Shown: one piece after another, positions 35,574-47,447 of the stretch
How the letters are laid out: the number at the start of each line of letters is the position of its first letter
Position numbering within the stretch: position 1 is the stretch's first letter
NCBI GenBank assembly: GCA_900155495.1
Contig: FTLJ01000096.1
Location: 37,093-101,092 of the forward strand
Source: Porogramme epimiltina
Lineage: Eukaryota > Basidiomycota > Agaricomycetes > Polyporales > Polyporaceae
Reading direction: 5' to 3'
DNA: 64,000 nt
Position numbers and translations under genes: made by a program
The notes under the pieces: model-generated
What the model was told of the DNA's origin: nothing
Databases searched by the model: none
Seen by the model: only the letters and a program-made list of their open reading frames with translations

Positions 35574-37486
35574 ATGTAAATATTTGTGCATTCATCCGCA
35601 CTCTTCGAGGACTGGACTTTATGTTTGCGTTTCGTTAAGGACAATATTTACTTGAGGATTCAACGTGACGTCTCCATTTCTGTTGGCGGTATATCAAACT
35701 GGGATTAGCACACATAGAAGGTGCTCTCCCTATGCTTCGAAGATAGTGATCTACAAACTGGTATTTCTAGTATGATGTCATTGACTCAGTTCCAACTTCC
35801 ATGAGACATTAGGGATCTCAAGGTTATTAAGTACCGGTACCCTTTTACGCTCTTCCGACGTGGGGTACACTCTGCGATGCACTTCTCGCAGTAAGACAGG
35901 AATATCACAGCTATCTTTGGGGTCTAGGGATGAACATGAGTAATATATACACCTGCGGTGGGTGCTTAGGCCCTACTAGGTGCCAGCGTAGATGACGCAT
36001 GACTAGTGACTCATGATCATGAGTGCCATCCACGGTGGCACGTGCCCCTCGTGATCGTGCGCGTGACCCCGGGGCCACACGCGTTGCGGACCGCGACCGC
36101 ATCACACATGAATTCCTCCTCCTCCTCCCCTATCCTCACCGCCCTACCTCCCTCTTATACTGGTGTCCCTCCCACAACTGGATGCATAAACGTGTATATC
36201 ACGTCGCTCAGCCTTAAGCCTCATGCTGTGCAACCAGTCGTTGCCACTGCCATATCCTCCAACACGCTACCGAAGCACGGCATGGCAGCCTCAGCTCCTA
36301 CAATCAATCGGTTATGCAACATCCCTTTCGACCCCCACCATGTTCATTGAGCGTGATGATATATTTTGAGAGACGTTGATTGAATGGTGGATGAAAAGAG
36401 GTGCTGAGGAGGTAAGTATTGAATATGCCCTATTACATTGCTCGTGATGCTCATCCAAACGTCTTCGGTGATAATTCCACTGCCAGTGAACAGTCGCAGG
36501 CGTTTTGTTCCGGCATATGGAGCGAAAGGAACACAGGGCTGCCCTACTTGAAGACAGCCATCCCCTTGGAAGTACCTTTAGCAGGCGAAAGTTAGACCAT
36601 ACACGTCATCTGCGCCTCTTTCAAGCCCGGCGGGCGAGGCGCGTGCGCGTGCGGTCCCGGGTTCGACTTGGCGGTGCGCTGGAATGTGAAAGAGGGTCTG
36701 GAAAGGGGCCAGGGATGAATCCGATTGGGGCGGAGGGACTTTCGGGGGCTGATCAGAACAACGTGCGTCTTATCCTCACTAGTGAAGCTCAGATCCACTA
36801 ACGGCAGCGCAGGTTGTACAGGCAGTTGACTAAACGAGAGGCATGAACAGCCGCCAGGTAGAAATTACAAGTGAGTGAATACGTCCTCCCCTGCCAAGAT
36901 ACCCCATTCCCCCGGTCCTGTGCGTGTTTTACTTACGGAGAGTGGGTTTGACGGGAGCCCCTCGGAGGTGACAGAATACGCTGCGCTCATCAGCGCTCCC
37001 GGAAAGTTTTGTGGAAAGTAATCACGGTGCCTGTAGAATCTTCTCCGTGGCGTCGAGATGATGGAGTGTCGTGATGGTTGGAACTTCTAGCCCCCGCGCA
37101 CCCACTGCCCTACGAAAATTGTCCCCAAGCGTGTATTCCGCATACGTTCGTGCTGCAGCCCACCCTGCTCCATCCATAGCGTGTGAGATGACTTATTGCT
37201 CGCCTCTCGTTGTAGAACGTCCTTGTCGAAAAACCCTATAGCGCTGCACAACCAACTGGAAGACTAAATCAATCTCATTTTTCTCGCCTGCTCTCGCACC
37301 CAGGGTACGAAGTGCGCCCAAAACGCCGATAGTGCGGTCATGTTCCCCGATCACCGAGGCGTCAAGTCATCGTGATCCCCCAGGGATACCCTAGCTGGGC
37401 GGCGCTGGAGCATCCCGTAAGCCTCATTGCTTCCCCATCGGTCTTGCAAAGGCCTCATAACACACTAACTACAAATGGCGCGCTCT
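35574..37486. other. Long intergenic region
   Basis: Nearly 2 kb without a supported gene. A short frame from ATG 36109 contains ALPPSYTG but has no membrane segment or family context. A 16-bp palindrome with a Gcn4/AP-1-like site lies at 36007-36024. Confidence 0.4.
36007..36024. promoter_or_regulatory. Palindrome with TGACTCA (Gcn4/AP-1-type) site
   Basis: TGACTCA (36007-36013) overlaps the perfect 16-bp palindrome ACTCATGATCATGAGT (36009-36024). bZIP regulators of the Gcn4/Cpc1 class bind TGACTCA. No gene starts within 1.4 kb downstream, so relevance is unclear. Confidence 0.3.
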
Positions 37487-37492
37487 TATAAA
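37487..37492 (+). promoter_or_regulatory. TATA box of DUF6533 gene
   Basis: TATAAA lies 63 nt before the ATG at 37550. Confidence 0.5.
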
Positions 37493-37549
37493 TGCCCCTT
37501 GCCACCTCCGGGGTAATTCAGTGCCACTGCACTTTGTCCTCGTGCAACC

Positions 37550-39244
37550 ATGTCTTCCAACGACGGAAACGCGGCCCTCGTGGAGGAGTACTCGGAATTG
37601 TGCGTATTCCGCACTTTCTTCAACTCTCCTGCTCAACGAATTAATCTATGAGCAGCATGATCGAAGCGTACTGTATGGTGGCCACAGTCGGTGAGTCTTC
37701 TAATCTGCGCTCAACTAGTGTCACACTCACGTATTTTCAACCAGCTCTCGTTCTGATCGAATATTTTCTCACCCTTTCGGACGAGATTCAATTCTTCTGG
37801 CGCCGCAAGCTGACGGGTGCCGTCGCGCTCTTTCTGACGAACCGGTATCTGACATTAGGATACCTCTTGTTCTCATTGGGAGCCAGTTTTTCTCCGCAAT
37901 CTGACACAGTACGTTTGCGCGATTCCGTCCCCTCGACAATCATCTCACTCTTAACAGAGGTTTGTTGTCCGTAGAATTGCCCTCCAGGCGGTTGATGCTC
38001 ACATGTAGCCACGCACTTAGCTGTGCTCGTTCTGCAAAAGCGATCGAGACACTCGATGTAGCACAATATGCCATCTGGGCAGGTACGTACACGTCATCTC
38101 ATGGTACGGCTACACCTCACGCCAGCCCATAGCATTTTCTGGTCTCCGCGCATTTGCTCTTGATAGGAGTATAGTTCTTGGTGTGCTTGTATTCCTGCTT
38201 TCCATGGTCCCGTTCGGTATCAACATGGTATGTAAACCGCCATACCCCACCTATAGGAGGCTAACAGCAATGTCCTCCAGGTAGAAGTCGTAGATACGAG
38301 TGGATTCGTCGATCCGGTTATCGGCTGCGTTGGCACTAGCACCGTAGGGGATACTTTAGGGCGAAAGTAAGTACTCGCGATGTCTACTCAAAGTAGAGGA
38401 TAGTGAGCTCATACATTTTGTAGCTGTACGTCACGCCGTTTTGCACGCTGTGCGCTTGCACTGACGATCATCTGTCTATTCCAGTCACTATCGCCTCGAG
38501 AACCTGCCTCATGGCTGCCGATCTGCTGCTTATCTCCGCCACCTGGCACAAACTTGCCGTCTATCGTGGAGTACGTCGTACGCTGGGCAACAACACGTTC
38601 ACAAGCGTTCTTCTCAAGGATGGTAAGCATTGTTGACGCGCTTGTCTTCTGGCGTTCCTCATCGTATCTCCGTACCCTCCCAGGTACAATATACTTCCTG
38701 TAAGCTCTGCATAAGGGTGCGCTCCGGATATAGGGCTGACATTCCACCTAGTGTGCTGTTTGTCCTGAACGCACTCCACCTACTATTCACATTCCTTTCT
38801 GTGAGTCTCGGTTCTTTCCCTCACCTCGCACCCACCTGACATGTTCCCTAGTTCGACCAACCCAACACTACTGTCAGCTACGTCACCATATTCACGGATC
38901 CGTACGTCATCCCTGCTTTGCGACCGCCCACCGTCGGGCACTGATGAAAGCAATGTAGCTTGACGTCCATTCTCGTCTCGCGCTTTCTCCTACGGCTTCA
39001 GTCAATCAACAGCCGACCATCGGAGGAGTCAACGATGTTTGGCAGCGACACGCAGGTCGGCTCTATTGTCTTCGACCGCGTCGTGGGCTCGCTGGGCGCG
39101 TCGATCACAAGTAGCGACTACGGTAGATCCTGGGTGACGCGTACACAGCTGGCCGCTGGTTCCGTCTGGTCGGAGTTTGACACAGCGCACAAGGTGTCTG
39201 GCGAGACTAGTCCGCAAGAGGTCGTGGAGATGTGGGCAATCTAG
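37550..39244 (+). CDS. DUF6533-type multipass membrane protein
   Basis: A family abundant in Agaricomycetes, with about seven predicted helices and no known function. The ATG at 37550 reads MSSNDGNAALVEEYSE and then, over two introns, FMIEAYCMVATVALVLIEYF. The diagnostic DUF6533 block follows: TLSDEIQFFWRRKLTGA and FLTNRYLTLGYLL (about 37765-37875), the first two helices. Later exons could not be joined with confidence; hydrophobic segments continue to about 38990, and the last exon reads LTSILVSRFLLRLQSIN then a soluble C-terminus ending VVEMWAI at 39242-39244, which is the usual layout. At least seven exons. It lies between the two related MFS genes; no functional link is evident. Confidence 0.72.
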
Positions 39245-40815
39245 GGCGCTCATCGTGATTCGTTCGTTTCGAGCCGCCTACGACCCATGTGGCATGCCGT
39301 CTGTATCGCTAGTCCAGTATTGAAACTATCATATTGTACATACACGCTCTCCTGTGAGCTGTAACGGGGCCCTTTCTGTAGAGAAGTTTCGCAATGAGAC
39401 TCGAAAGTGTCCCGCAATTTCAAGTCGGGCTAGATGGGCGCTTGTTGGCAACACCCCTGAGCATGGCAGCATGCTGCTCCGTTGGTCAACTCCTCCTTCT
39501 GCCTCCTGGTCTCTCCTCGATCCACGTCTGGCGATGCCTGACAACCGACCTCTATTGATGATGCTCACAACATCCCCCCTTATACAACGGTATTCATTCG
39601 ACCCTCAAATGACCATCTAAAGTCGCGCCGATAAATTCGACCCAGCTATGTCGCAGGCCACCCCCGATATCACCGCCCAGCACATCGTGGATCAAGCTTA
39701 CCGCAAACTTCTATGCACAGCTCGCGGAGAAAGGGGTGATTTAGTTGCGGAAGGACATCAACGATGTTTGAAGAGGCGATTAGATCAAGGTGCGTGTCTT
39801 CTCATGCCGAACATATCGAAAATGCGGTGTGGACTTGGAGCTGCTTTGCTACGGGGATGGGTAAGAAGGAACACCCATACCATCTTCCACATGCGAGACG
39901 TTCGCCCCATTGAGGTGCTGTGTTGGGAGCTCCGAATGCGTCCGCTGTAGTTGTGTCGGGTGGAATGAGACTTCAGGGGGTGCTCCGTTGTGCCGCGGCG
40001 GCGGGACATTGTGATGTTGTGCTTCTCGTATCTTTCTGATCTCTCTTCCGGCAATATCTTCGTACAACACCACGCTTACACACCTTGCATTAACTCTCGT
40101 TGCCTTGTCTTTCTATGTTGCCTTGTCTTTCGATGAACAAGTGACTCAACGTCTTTCGGTGCCTTTAGGAGAGAATCCCAATGTCCATTCAACACGCGGA
40201 CTTACTACCGATGGACATTAGTTTAACAATCAAGCGTCCCGGTTGTGTCCCTGCAGATATCTACGACATGGCAAGAGCGCAACTTCAATCACGTAGCTCC
40301 CCGGACTCTGGCCAACAACGCATTCATGAGCATGCTCCTGGAGGATGATAAGGATGTTGTTGAATGGTACCACGCGAAATGCTGGAGGAAACTTGCACCA
40401 CAGACCGGAGGTGAAAGAGGGTGAGTTGTCCGTTGCATAAGTTTGCGGTTCCACTAACGGGTACCCTGGCAGTAGATCATAGACCTTTGGTAGACATGTT
40501 GTACCATTTAAACTTGCTGTACTACCCGCAATTTCCGTTATTCGTTGATTCGTCACCCCTCCTCAGCAGCAAAAGCTCGCGTACTCCGAGTGAGACCACA
40601 CCCTCTAAACGCAGCTATAAGCTCGCCTTTCTCCCGTATGCGCTGGGAAACCCAGACGCTAAACTCGCATGCGAAGCTCTAAGAAGCCAGTCATCGACGT
40701 AACTTTGCTCATCCACATTTATCCTCTCCTCACGATGATCACCTGACTGTATCACGTTTAGACAGACCAGTTACCCATGAGGTGCTCTCCCACTTTACAT
40801 CAGCCAGCCCCCGCC
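39245..40815. other. Intergenic with possible gene debris
   Basis: Coding-like fragments appear near 39648-39830 and 40250-40700 (see the separate entry). A 13-bp direct repeat, TGCCTTGTCTTTC, occurs twice about 19 nt apart near 40101-40135. Confidence 0.35.
39648..40702 (+). pseudogene. Possible broken or unrecognised gene
   Basis: From ATG 39648 the reading MSQATPDITAQHIVDQAYRK looks coding, but continuing needs frame changes (KFYAQLAEKG, then RKDIND, then FEEAIRS lie in different frames without splice sites between). Near 40265-40420 a further coding-like run (LEDDKDVVEWYHAKCWRK) occurs, and an open frame ends at 40700-40702 (LACEALRSQSST). No family was recognised. It may be a decayed gene, or a gene whose introns were not solved. 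Confidence 0.22.
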
Positions 40816-40822
40816 TATATAG
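40816..40822 (+). promoter_or_regulatory. TATA box of MFS-2
   Basis: TATATAG lies about 80 nt before the ATG at 40898. Confidence 0.45.
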
Positions 40823-40897
40823 CGCTAACGCTGATTGTTCGGGCGTCCGTACCCCCACCCGCCCATTCTATTTTCCACGGACAACTCGACCGCCAGC

Positions 40898-43800
40898 ATG
40901 ATATCCGGTGGATCGCCGACCGACACACAGGGCAAATATGACGCCGAAATCTCCATGGTCGAACGGCACTCTCCCAGTTTGAGCATGAAGGAGAAAACAC
41001 TCGCGTACGGTGGCGACGACGCGCTTCCGCCACCGCCTGCGCTGACCGAAGAGGAGGAACGGCGGCTGTGGCGACGGGTGGACTTGCACATCATGCCGTA
41101 CATCACGCTCATGTATCTGTGTTCGTTCGTCGATAGGAGCAACATCGGTGCGCGCGTATACCCTGTTCGACATGTCTGAGAGCGATGGATGGAGGCTGAC
41201 GCTGGTCTTTGCTGTGTTTGGATAGGAAACGCTAAGTTACAGGGGTTGACGATACAGCTAGGCCTGGTTGGGAATCAGTACAACATTGCCTTGGTGAGCG
41301 TGTCTTCGCAATATCAGTTCTGTAGACATAGTGAAGCTTATCCTGACGCGTAGACGATGTGGTTCATCGTACGTTTTTGCTGATGCACCGCCCTGAGTGC
41401 GTAGAGCTAATATTAACGTGGCAACTAGTCATATAATGTCTGCGCTATCCCCTGCAAGTCCGTTGTTTCATTTACCTTGCAATAGAAACACCTCGCCTAA
41501 CACGATGACAGTCTCGTACTCAAAGCTCTTCGACCATCAAGATGGCTTCCTGGAATCACTGTAAATAGAACCTTTTATGAGGTTCGCGGGATTTTTTGAC
41601 ACAATACCCACGTTACAGGTGGCCTGGGGTATTACCACGTACGTAGTCCGTCTTAGTTCGACGATGCCCCAGTCTTTGAAGCGTCCCTCGGCTTTACAGA
41701 ACAATGTTAGGCCTCGTGAAGAAGTGCGTACACAGCAATCGCTTCCTTCCAATTGTATCCAACACCATCTGCCCCCTTATGCTCGACAGCTATCCGCAGC
41801 TTGTCGGAGTGCGCGTCTGCCTCGGAGTGGCAGAGGCAGGGCTCGCTCCAGGCGTGTTTTACTAGTCAGTATCATCCTCGGTTCCGTCCTCCCTGAACGC
41901 CACCCCCGCACAGCCCAGCTGACGCCCTCGCTCCACCCCTGCACCCCACGCGCCCACTCCCTTATGCCGACTTCGGAATCCTTACGATGGACATCGCGCA
42001 CGCGGCGTGGAGCCTGTCGATGTGGTACCCGCGACACATGCTGCAGACGCGCATGGGCCTGTTCTGGGGCGGTGCGACGCTCGCGGGCGCGTTCTCGGGC
42101 TTGCTCGCGTTCGGGATCTCGTTCATGGACGGCGTCGCGGGGCTGGAGGGGTGGTCCTGGATCTTCGTGAGTCGTTCAGTATCCTCCCAATCGTTGTCCA
42201 ATCTGATCATGATAACGCTCATGTGTGGACGCTCTATCCAGATACTGGAGGGAATGGTCACGGTCGTAGTTGGTGTCATCGCGTTCTTCGGTACGTCCCT
42301 CCCGGCAAACCTGTTTGAGGACCCCGTGCAAGGGTACCTTCGTGCTTCTACGCAGGCCACGTTCTGACCAATACACCCCCGCACTCCACTCTCGGTCTGC
42401 GGCGTGATCCCACAGTCCTATATGACTTTCCAGACACCGCCGCGTTCCTCGCGCTAGAAGAGCGTGCATTCATCATCCACCGCAAAAGTGCGCCTCCTTC
42501 CTTCCGTCTTGTCCGGCGCTACGCTTAGAACCCTAACCTTATCCTCTCTATTATCCCTTTTGCGACCTCCACCTGTGCCTACTTACTGCGCCTGCGCACG
42601 CGCGCCCCTTCCGTGGTGGTCTCCAAGAGTACGACAATTCATCGGTTGGGGAGGATGAGCACTTCGCGGCGCGCCACGTGCGCGCTGCCCTTCTCGACTG
42701 GCAAGTATGGCTCCTCAGCCTGATCAACATGTCCGTTATTACGCCCGGTGCGCACCTCTCGCATCCTAATGGTGTTGTCCATGTCGCTTATCCATGTCTG
42801 GATCCACGCATGGACGCCAGTGTACGGCATATCGTTGTTCCTTCCGTACGTCCCCGCCTCCGTTTGCCACCCTATTTCCCGTCGCTCCCGTCATACGCTA
42901 ATTCTAAAACATCATGGGGCTGCGGGTTCTATGTCTTAACTCCCAAACTGTTCAATATCTATAGGTCTATCATCAATGGGTGAGCGTCGGTGCACCATTT
43001 CAAGTACAGTGCCGGAAGTCCTGCGCGCACTGAGCGGTGTACCTTGGGAACGTCCAGGTTCGGCTTCAACGCGGCGATCTCGCAGCTACTCACTGTGCCG
43101 CCGTACGTAGTCGGCAGTACGTCATCCTTCCCCGCTCTTCATTCTCTCTTCCGCTTACGCTATGAACTACTCCGCACGACTCTATTCCGCGCCAATTTTA
43201 CGCGTTTCGGATCCCACCATGATGCTCGAACATGGAACAAAGCCGCGACGGTGATCACGTGGGCCATCTGGTCGGACCGCATCCAACGGCGCGCAGGGTT
43301 CGTCCTCGCCGGGCAACTCCTGTGCCTCGCGGGCTTCGCGATCAATGTGTCGGCCGCGCCTATTGGCGCGAGATACTTTGGGACGTTCCTCATTGTCTCG
43401 GGCGGGTACGCGGCATACCCCTCTGTCACGGCCTGGTAGGTCATCAACACAAATGCGCATGGCGACAAGGGAATGCTGAGAGGTCGCACAGGCTCTCAAA
43501 TAACACGGCGGGACACTACAAGCGGGGCGTGGCAATCGCGATCCAGGTCATTTTCGGGAACTCCGGCGGCGCGATCGCGAGCAACGTCTACCGTGGGCAA
43601 GACGCGCCGCGGTACATTCTTGGACGTGAGTAGATCTGCCACCCCCGCCTTCCCGTCTTACATCCGCGCTCGCCTCGCGGGCCTCCGACGGGTAGCGCGT
43701 TATCGATCGTGCACTGAATTAACTCTGCACTCTAGACGGGATTGAGATGATGTTCGTGGGCATAGGCCTTGTCCTGTGGCCTGTGGCGGTCTTCGCGTAC

Positions 43801-43923
43801 ACACGGGCGAACGCGCGGAAGGCCGCGGCGTTACGGGCCTCGGATATGGACGGGAGGAAATTTTCGCCAGAGGAGTTGCGGAAGATGGGCGATCGTGCGC
43901 CAGACTTCGTGTATACGTTGTGA
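40898..43923 (+). CDS. MFS-2: anion:cation symporter-type carrier (nicotinate/allantoate permease-like)
   Basis: Paralog of MFS-1 with the same exon themes. The ATG at 40898 (MISGGSPTDTQGKYDAEIS) follows a TATA box. Landmarks in order: EEEERRLWRRVDLHIMPYI, LMYLCSFVDRSNIG | NAKLQGLTIQLGLVGNQYN, SYPQLVGVRVCLGVAEAGL-like exon near 41790-41865, FSGLLAFGISFMDGVAG, EDEHFAARHVRAALLDWQVW, FGFNAAISQLLTVPPYVV, VITWAIWSDRIQRRAGFVL, YFGTFLIVSGGYAAYPSV, GHYKRGVAIAIQVIFGN, SNVYRGQDAPRYILG, and the end EELRKMGDRAPDFVYTL. About ten exons; several introns here are longer (100-200 nt) than in MFS-1. The substrate is probably a small organic anion; which one cannot be decided. Confidence 0.85.
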
Positions 43924-44764
43924 GCCAAGCTAAGAGCCGGGGTGGCTGTCGCCCGGCAGATATATGGACCTGAGGCCTGAAGAACTGTACAAGTAGACAC
44001 TTCGACGATGACGATGGAAAGACGTCGCGCGATATTGAAGAGAGTCAAGTCGACATTCTCCCTGTCGACATCTGCACATTGCGGCAATGCCGAATGAGGA
44101 AAGACGCCCAACCCTGGCCAGATGACGCAGGGCGCTAGAGGCAACATGCGTCCTGCGCTTGATCTCGCATGTCATCCCCTGCATCTGCATCCGTCGCCGA
44201 CTCCTGCAATGCTGCTCGTGCAAAAGGAGAACAAGGACAGGGACTGCGCGCGCCGCTTAGTTCGCGCTAGCTGGAAATCGGGGTAGAGTGTACGTACACG
44301 CTCGTCGCATCCTCTTCCGGTCGCGCCTGACCTCATCCTCAGATGCTCCACAGCGGCTCTAGGAGAACGTCCACCATCGACACCACGCCGGCCACCCAGG
44401 GCCCTGCCGACGCGCCTTCCCAAGTCCAGGGTTACTCGATTAGCACGAGTTTCGCGACACGCTGCGCCGCCAAGAGGGGCTGCTGGGACGGAATGGAACG
44501 GGTACAGAGGGGCTGTTTTGGACGTGGACGAGAGGAGCACCGAGGGTGACGGTAAGCCTCCCGACCGATGCGGATGTCTCGCACGGAAACATGGCGTGAC
44601 GTACCTCCGCACCACCCCTCTCCCCACAGTCCCCACCGCGCAGTGACACCGTCCGACACTGCACACCGCCGCGCTCCAACGATATAACATTCCGACGCGT
44701 CGCTGCCGTCTCCACATCCTCTCCTCCCTCCGCCTCCCGCCCACTCCTCCTTCCTCCCTTCGCG
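43924..44764. other. Intergenic, MFS-2 to sugar porter
   Basis: A 68-codon frame with an ATG at 44343 lies within the likely promoter or leader of the sugar porter and could be an upstream ORF. Long minus-strand frames here (for example 44432-45196) are shadows of the GC-rich coding strand. Confidence 0.4.
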
Positions 44765-47447
44765 ATGGCGCAACATCCTAACGAGAAACCACCTCCGGCC
44801 GGGGCCAAGGCTTCGCTCGATGGCCACGAGTCCTACGTCGAGAACCGTGAAGCATCCCCCTCCGCCCAGCGCAACTCGGTGCAAAACCTCAACGCGAAGC
44901 TCGCCAACCCGCTTTCGGGCCTGTCGCACGACCGCCTCATGGCTGACGCTGCAACATTCGCCAAGACGCACGGTCTCGCGGAGTACACGGAGGTCCTCCA
45001 GAAGGGTGCACTCGTCGCGCAGGACCCTGCCGCGTTCGAAACCATCCCCATGCTCGACGACAATGACCGCAATGTGCTCCGCCGCGAATTCACGCACAAG
45101 TGGGATCAGCCCGCGACGCTCTACTATCTCGTCATCATGTGTTCGATTGCCGCCGCTGTTCAGGGTGTAAGTAAATACCTCCTCATGAATTGTCAAGGGT
45201 GCATATATTCATGCGAAATAACCCAGATGGACGAGGCCGTCATCAATGGGGCGAATTTGTTCTTCGCTTCTCAGTTCGGTATCGATCCCGGCAACGGTCC
45301 CGGCTCAGGAAGCAGCAAAAACCAATGGCTACTCGGACTGGTCATCTCGGCACCATACGTATGCTCCATATCCTCCCAATGTCCTTCACGAACCTTCTAA
45401 CGTCACGTTAAAGTTGTGCTGTGGTCTCATTGGATGCTGGATAACCGATCCCGTACGTCCCTCATCTTTTCATTATCCCTGTTCAGTCCGCCAACACCAT
45501 TCCGTATAGCTCAACAAATGGCTTGGGAGGAGAGGCGCCATCTTCGTGACGGCGATGTTCTCTTTTCTTACCTGTATCTGGCAAGGCGTCACCAACTCAT
45601 GGCCTCACCTTTTTGTGGCTCGCTTTGTGCTCGGTTTCGGTATCGGCCCGAAGAGTGCAACCGTCCCGGTCTACTCGGCTGAGTAAGTTCAGGCTATTCG
45701 AGTGTCATTCTTCTATGTATCCTTTGCAGCCCCGCTGACTGGTATTCGCCAGATGCGCGCCTCCCCTGATTCGTGGTGCGCTCGTCATGATGTGGCAGAC
45801 ATGGACTGCGTTCGGGATTATGATCGGTTATGTCATGGATCTTGCGTTCGAGAACGTCAAGGACACCCACAACATCAAAGGTCTCAATTGGCGTCTTATG
45901 CTCGGCAGTGTATGCGTTCTTCCTTCATGATAATGCGCGCCAACTGAACACTTCTGTTGCGCTTTGCAGGCTGGTATCCCCGCTCTGTTCATCGCCTGCC
46001 AAGTGTATCTCTGCCCAGAGTCGCCGCGCTGGTACATGATGAAGAACCGGCACGCGAAGGCGTTCGAGTCCCTGCGCCGCCTGCGCCACACAGACCTTCA
46101 GGCAGCCCGCGATCTCTATTGTCAGTTATCCGCCCTTGTATCTATCGGACGCTCGCTGAAGTCTATACAGATATGTACGTCTTGCTCGAAGCCGAGAAAG
46201 AGGCGAGTAGTATGACCAGGAACAAGTTCCTCGAGTTGTGGACGGTGCCACGCAACCGCCGCGCGTCCGTCGCTTCATCCATCGTGATGTTCATGTAAGC
46301 GGCTCCTTATCTATACTTCCACACTTGTTTTGCTCAACATCTGCGTGTCTTTACAGGCAGCAGTTCTGCGGTATCAATGCCATCGCGTACTACAGTTCCA
46401 ACATCTTCATCCAGGGGGGTTTCACAACGACGGCAGCGCTCATCGCGTCGTTCGGGTTCGGTGCGTGTTTTGTATCTCCGGCTCACTTGACGTTCATCTC
46501 TGACTCTCTCTTCAGGTGCCGTGAACTTCGTATTCGCCGGGCCAGCAATCTGGACGATTGACACCTTCGGGCGCCGGAACCTTCTCCTACTCTCCTTCCC
46601 GACCATGGCGGCCATGCTGCTCCTCACAGGCTTCGCCTTGTACGTCTCCTGCCCTTTTCCAGCCCGAAAGCACTTTTGCTGATCTATGACGTCATCGGCC
46701 TCAGCTACATCCCGACGTCGAGTCCCGCACACATTGGCATCATCGCGCTCGGGATATACTTATTTGCTATGGCTTATTCTCCGGGGGAAGGACCTGTGCC
46801 ATTCACAGTGAGCTATCTTATGAATTCTCGCCAATGCCTGTGCTGAAGGCCCCCGGCAGTACTCGGCGGAGGCATTCCCGCTGTATGTGCGCGACATTGG
46901 CATGTCGCAGGCTACAGCGCTACTCTGGTTCTTGTGCGTCCCAACATCCTCCTGTAGCATCTTTCAGTGCATCTGACACAGTGTCCATCAGCAACTTTGT
47001 GATTGCGCTCACAGTTCCAGCGCTCATCGGTGCGTGGACTCCACAAGGAATGTTCGGATGGTTCGCCGCATGGAAGTGAGTTTCCACAATGCTTGTGACG
47101 TTCGTTTCTCTATAAATGCTCACGCGTACCCCTCAGTATCGTCGGATTCTTCCTTGCACTCCTCTTCGTGCCCGAAACCAAGGCTCTCTCGCTCGAAGAG
47201 CTCGACCAAGGTTCGTTCTCCCTCTCCCTCACCCCTGAGCGAACATTTCACTAACAAGCGTGCACATTCGAAAACAGTGTTCAGCGTGCCGACGCACACA
47301 CACGCGGCGTACCAGATCAAGGCGTTGGGGCACAACTTCCGCAAGCATGTTCTGCGCCGGAAGGTTGGCGAAATGCCGCCGTTGTACGAGCACGAAGGTG
47401 CCATCGGCGAGAAGACGTACGCTCCAGGCGGGTATGGAGCCGCATGA
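44765..47447 (+). CDS. MFS sugar porter (hexose/polyol:H+ symporter-like)
   Basis: A twelve-helix sugar-porter carrier for uptake of a sugar or polyol across the plasma membrane. The ATG at 44765 opens a hydrophilic leader of over 100 residues, leading to [16 protein letters not shown] and, across an intron, [15 protein letters not shown]. Family signatures are present in order: LGRRGAIF (loop 2-3), [23 protein letters not shown] (helix 4-5, 45612-45682), [12 protein letters not shown] (46017-46052), [17 protein letters not shown] (46363-46412), [25 protein letters not shown], and [15 protein letters not shown] near the end. The C-terminus ends GGYGAA. About twelve short introns. No lesion is seen; all joins read through. 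The long N-terminal leader is typical of a fungal subgroup of these porters. Confidence 0.9.

Noticed and set aside
36006..36350. Frame containing ALPPSYTG, resembling an S-family PY end
   Set aside because: The motif is at the start of the frame, not the end, and there is no helix or DGGVRLAGG box; probably coincidence.
44432..45196. 254-codon minus-strand open frame over the start of the sugar porter
   Set aside because: It is antisense to a clear transporter exon, is Arg/Gly-rich as expected from GC-rich codons read backwards, and has no domain.
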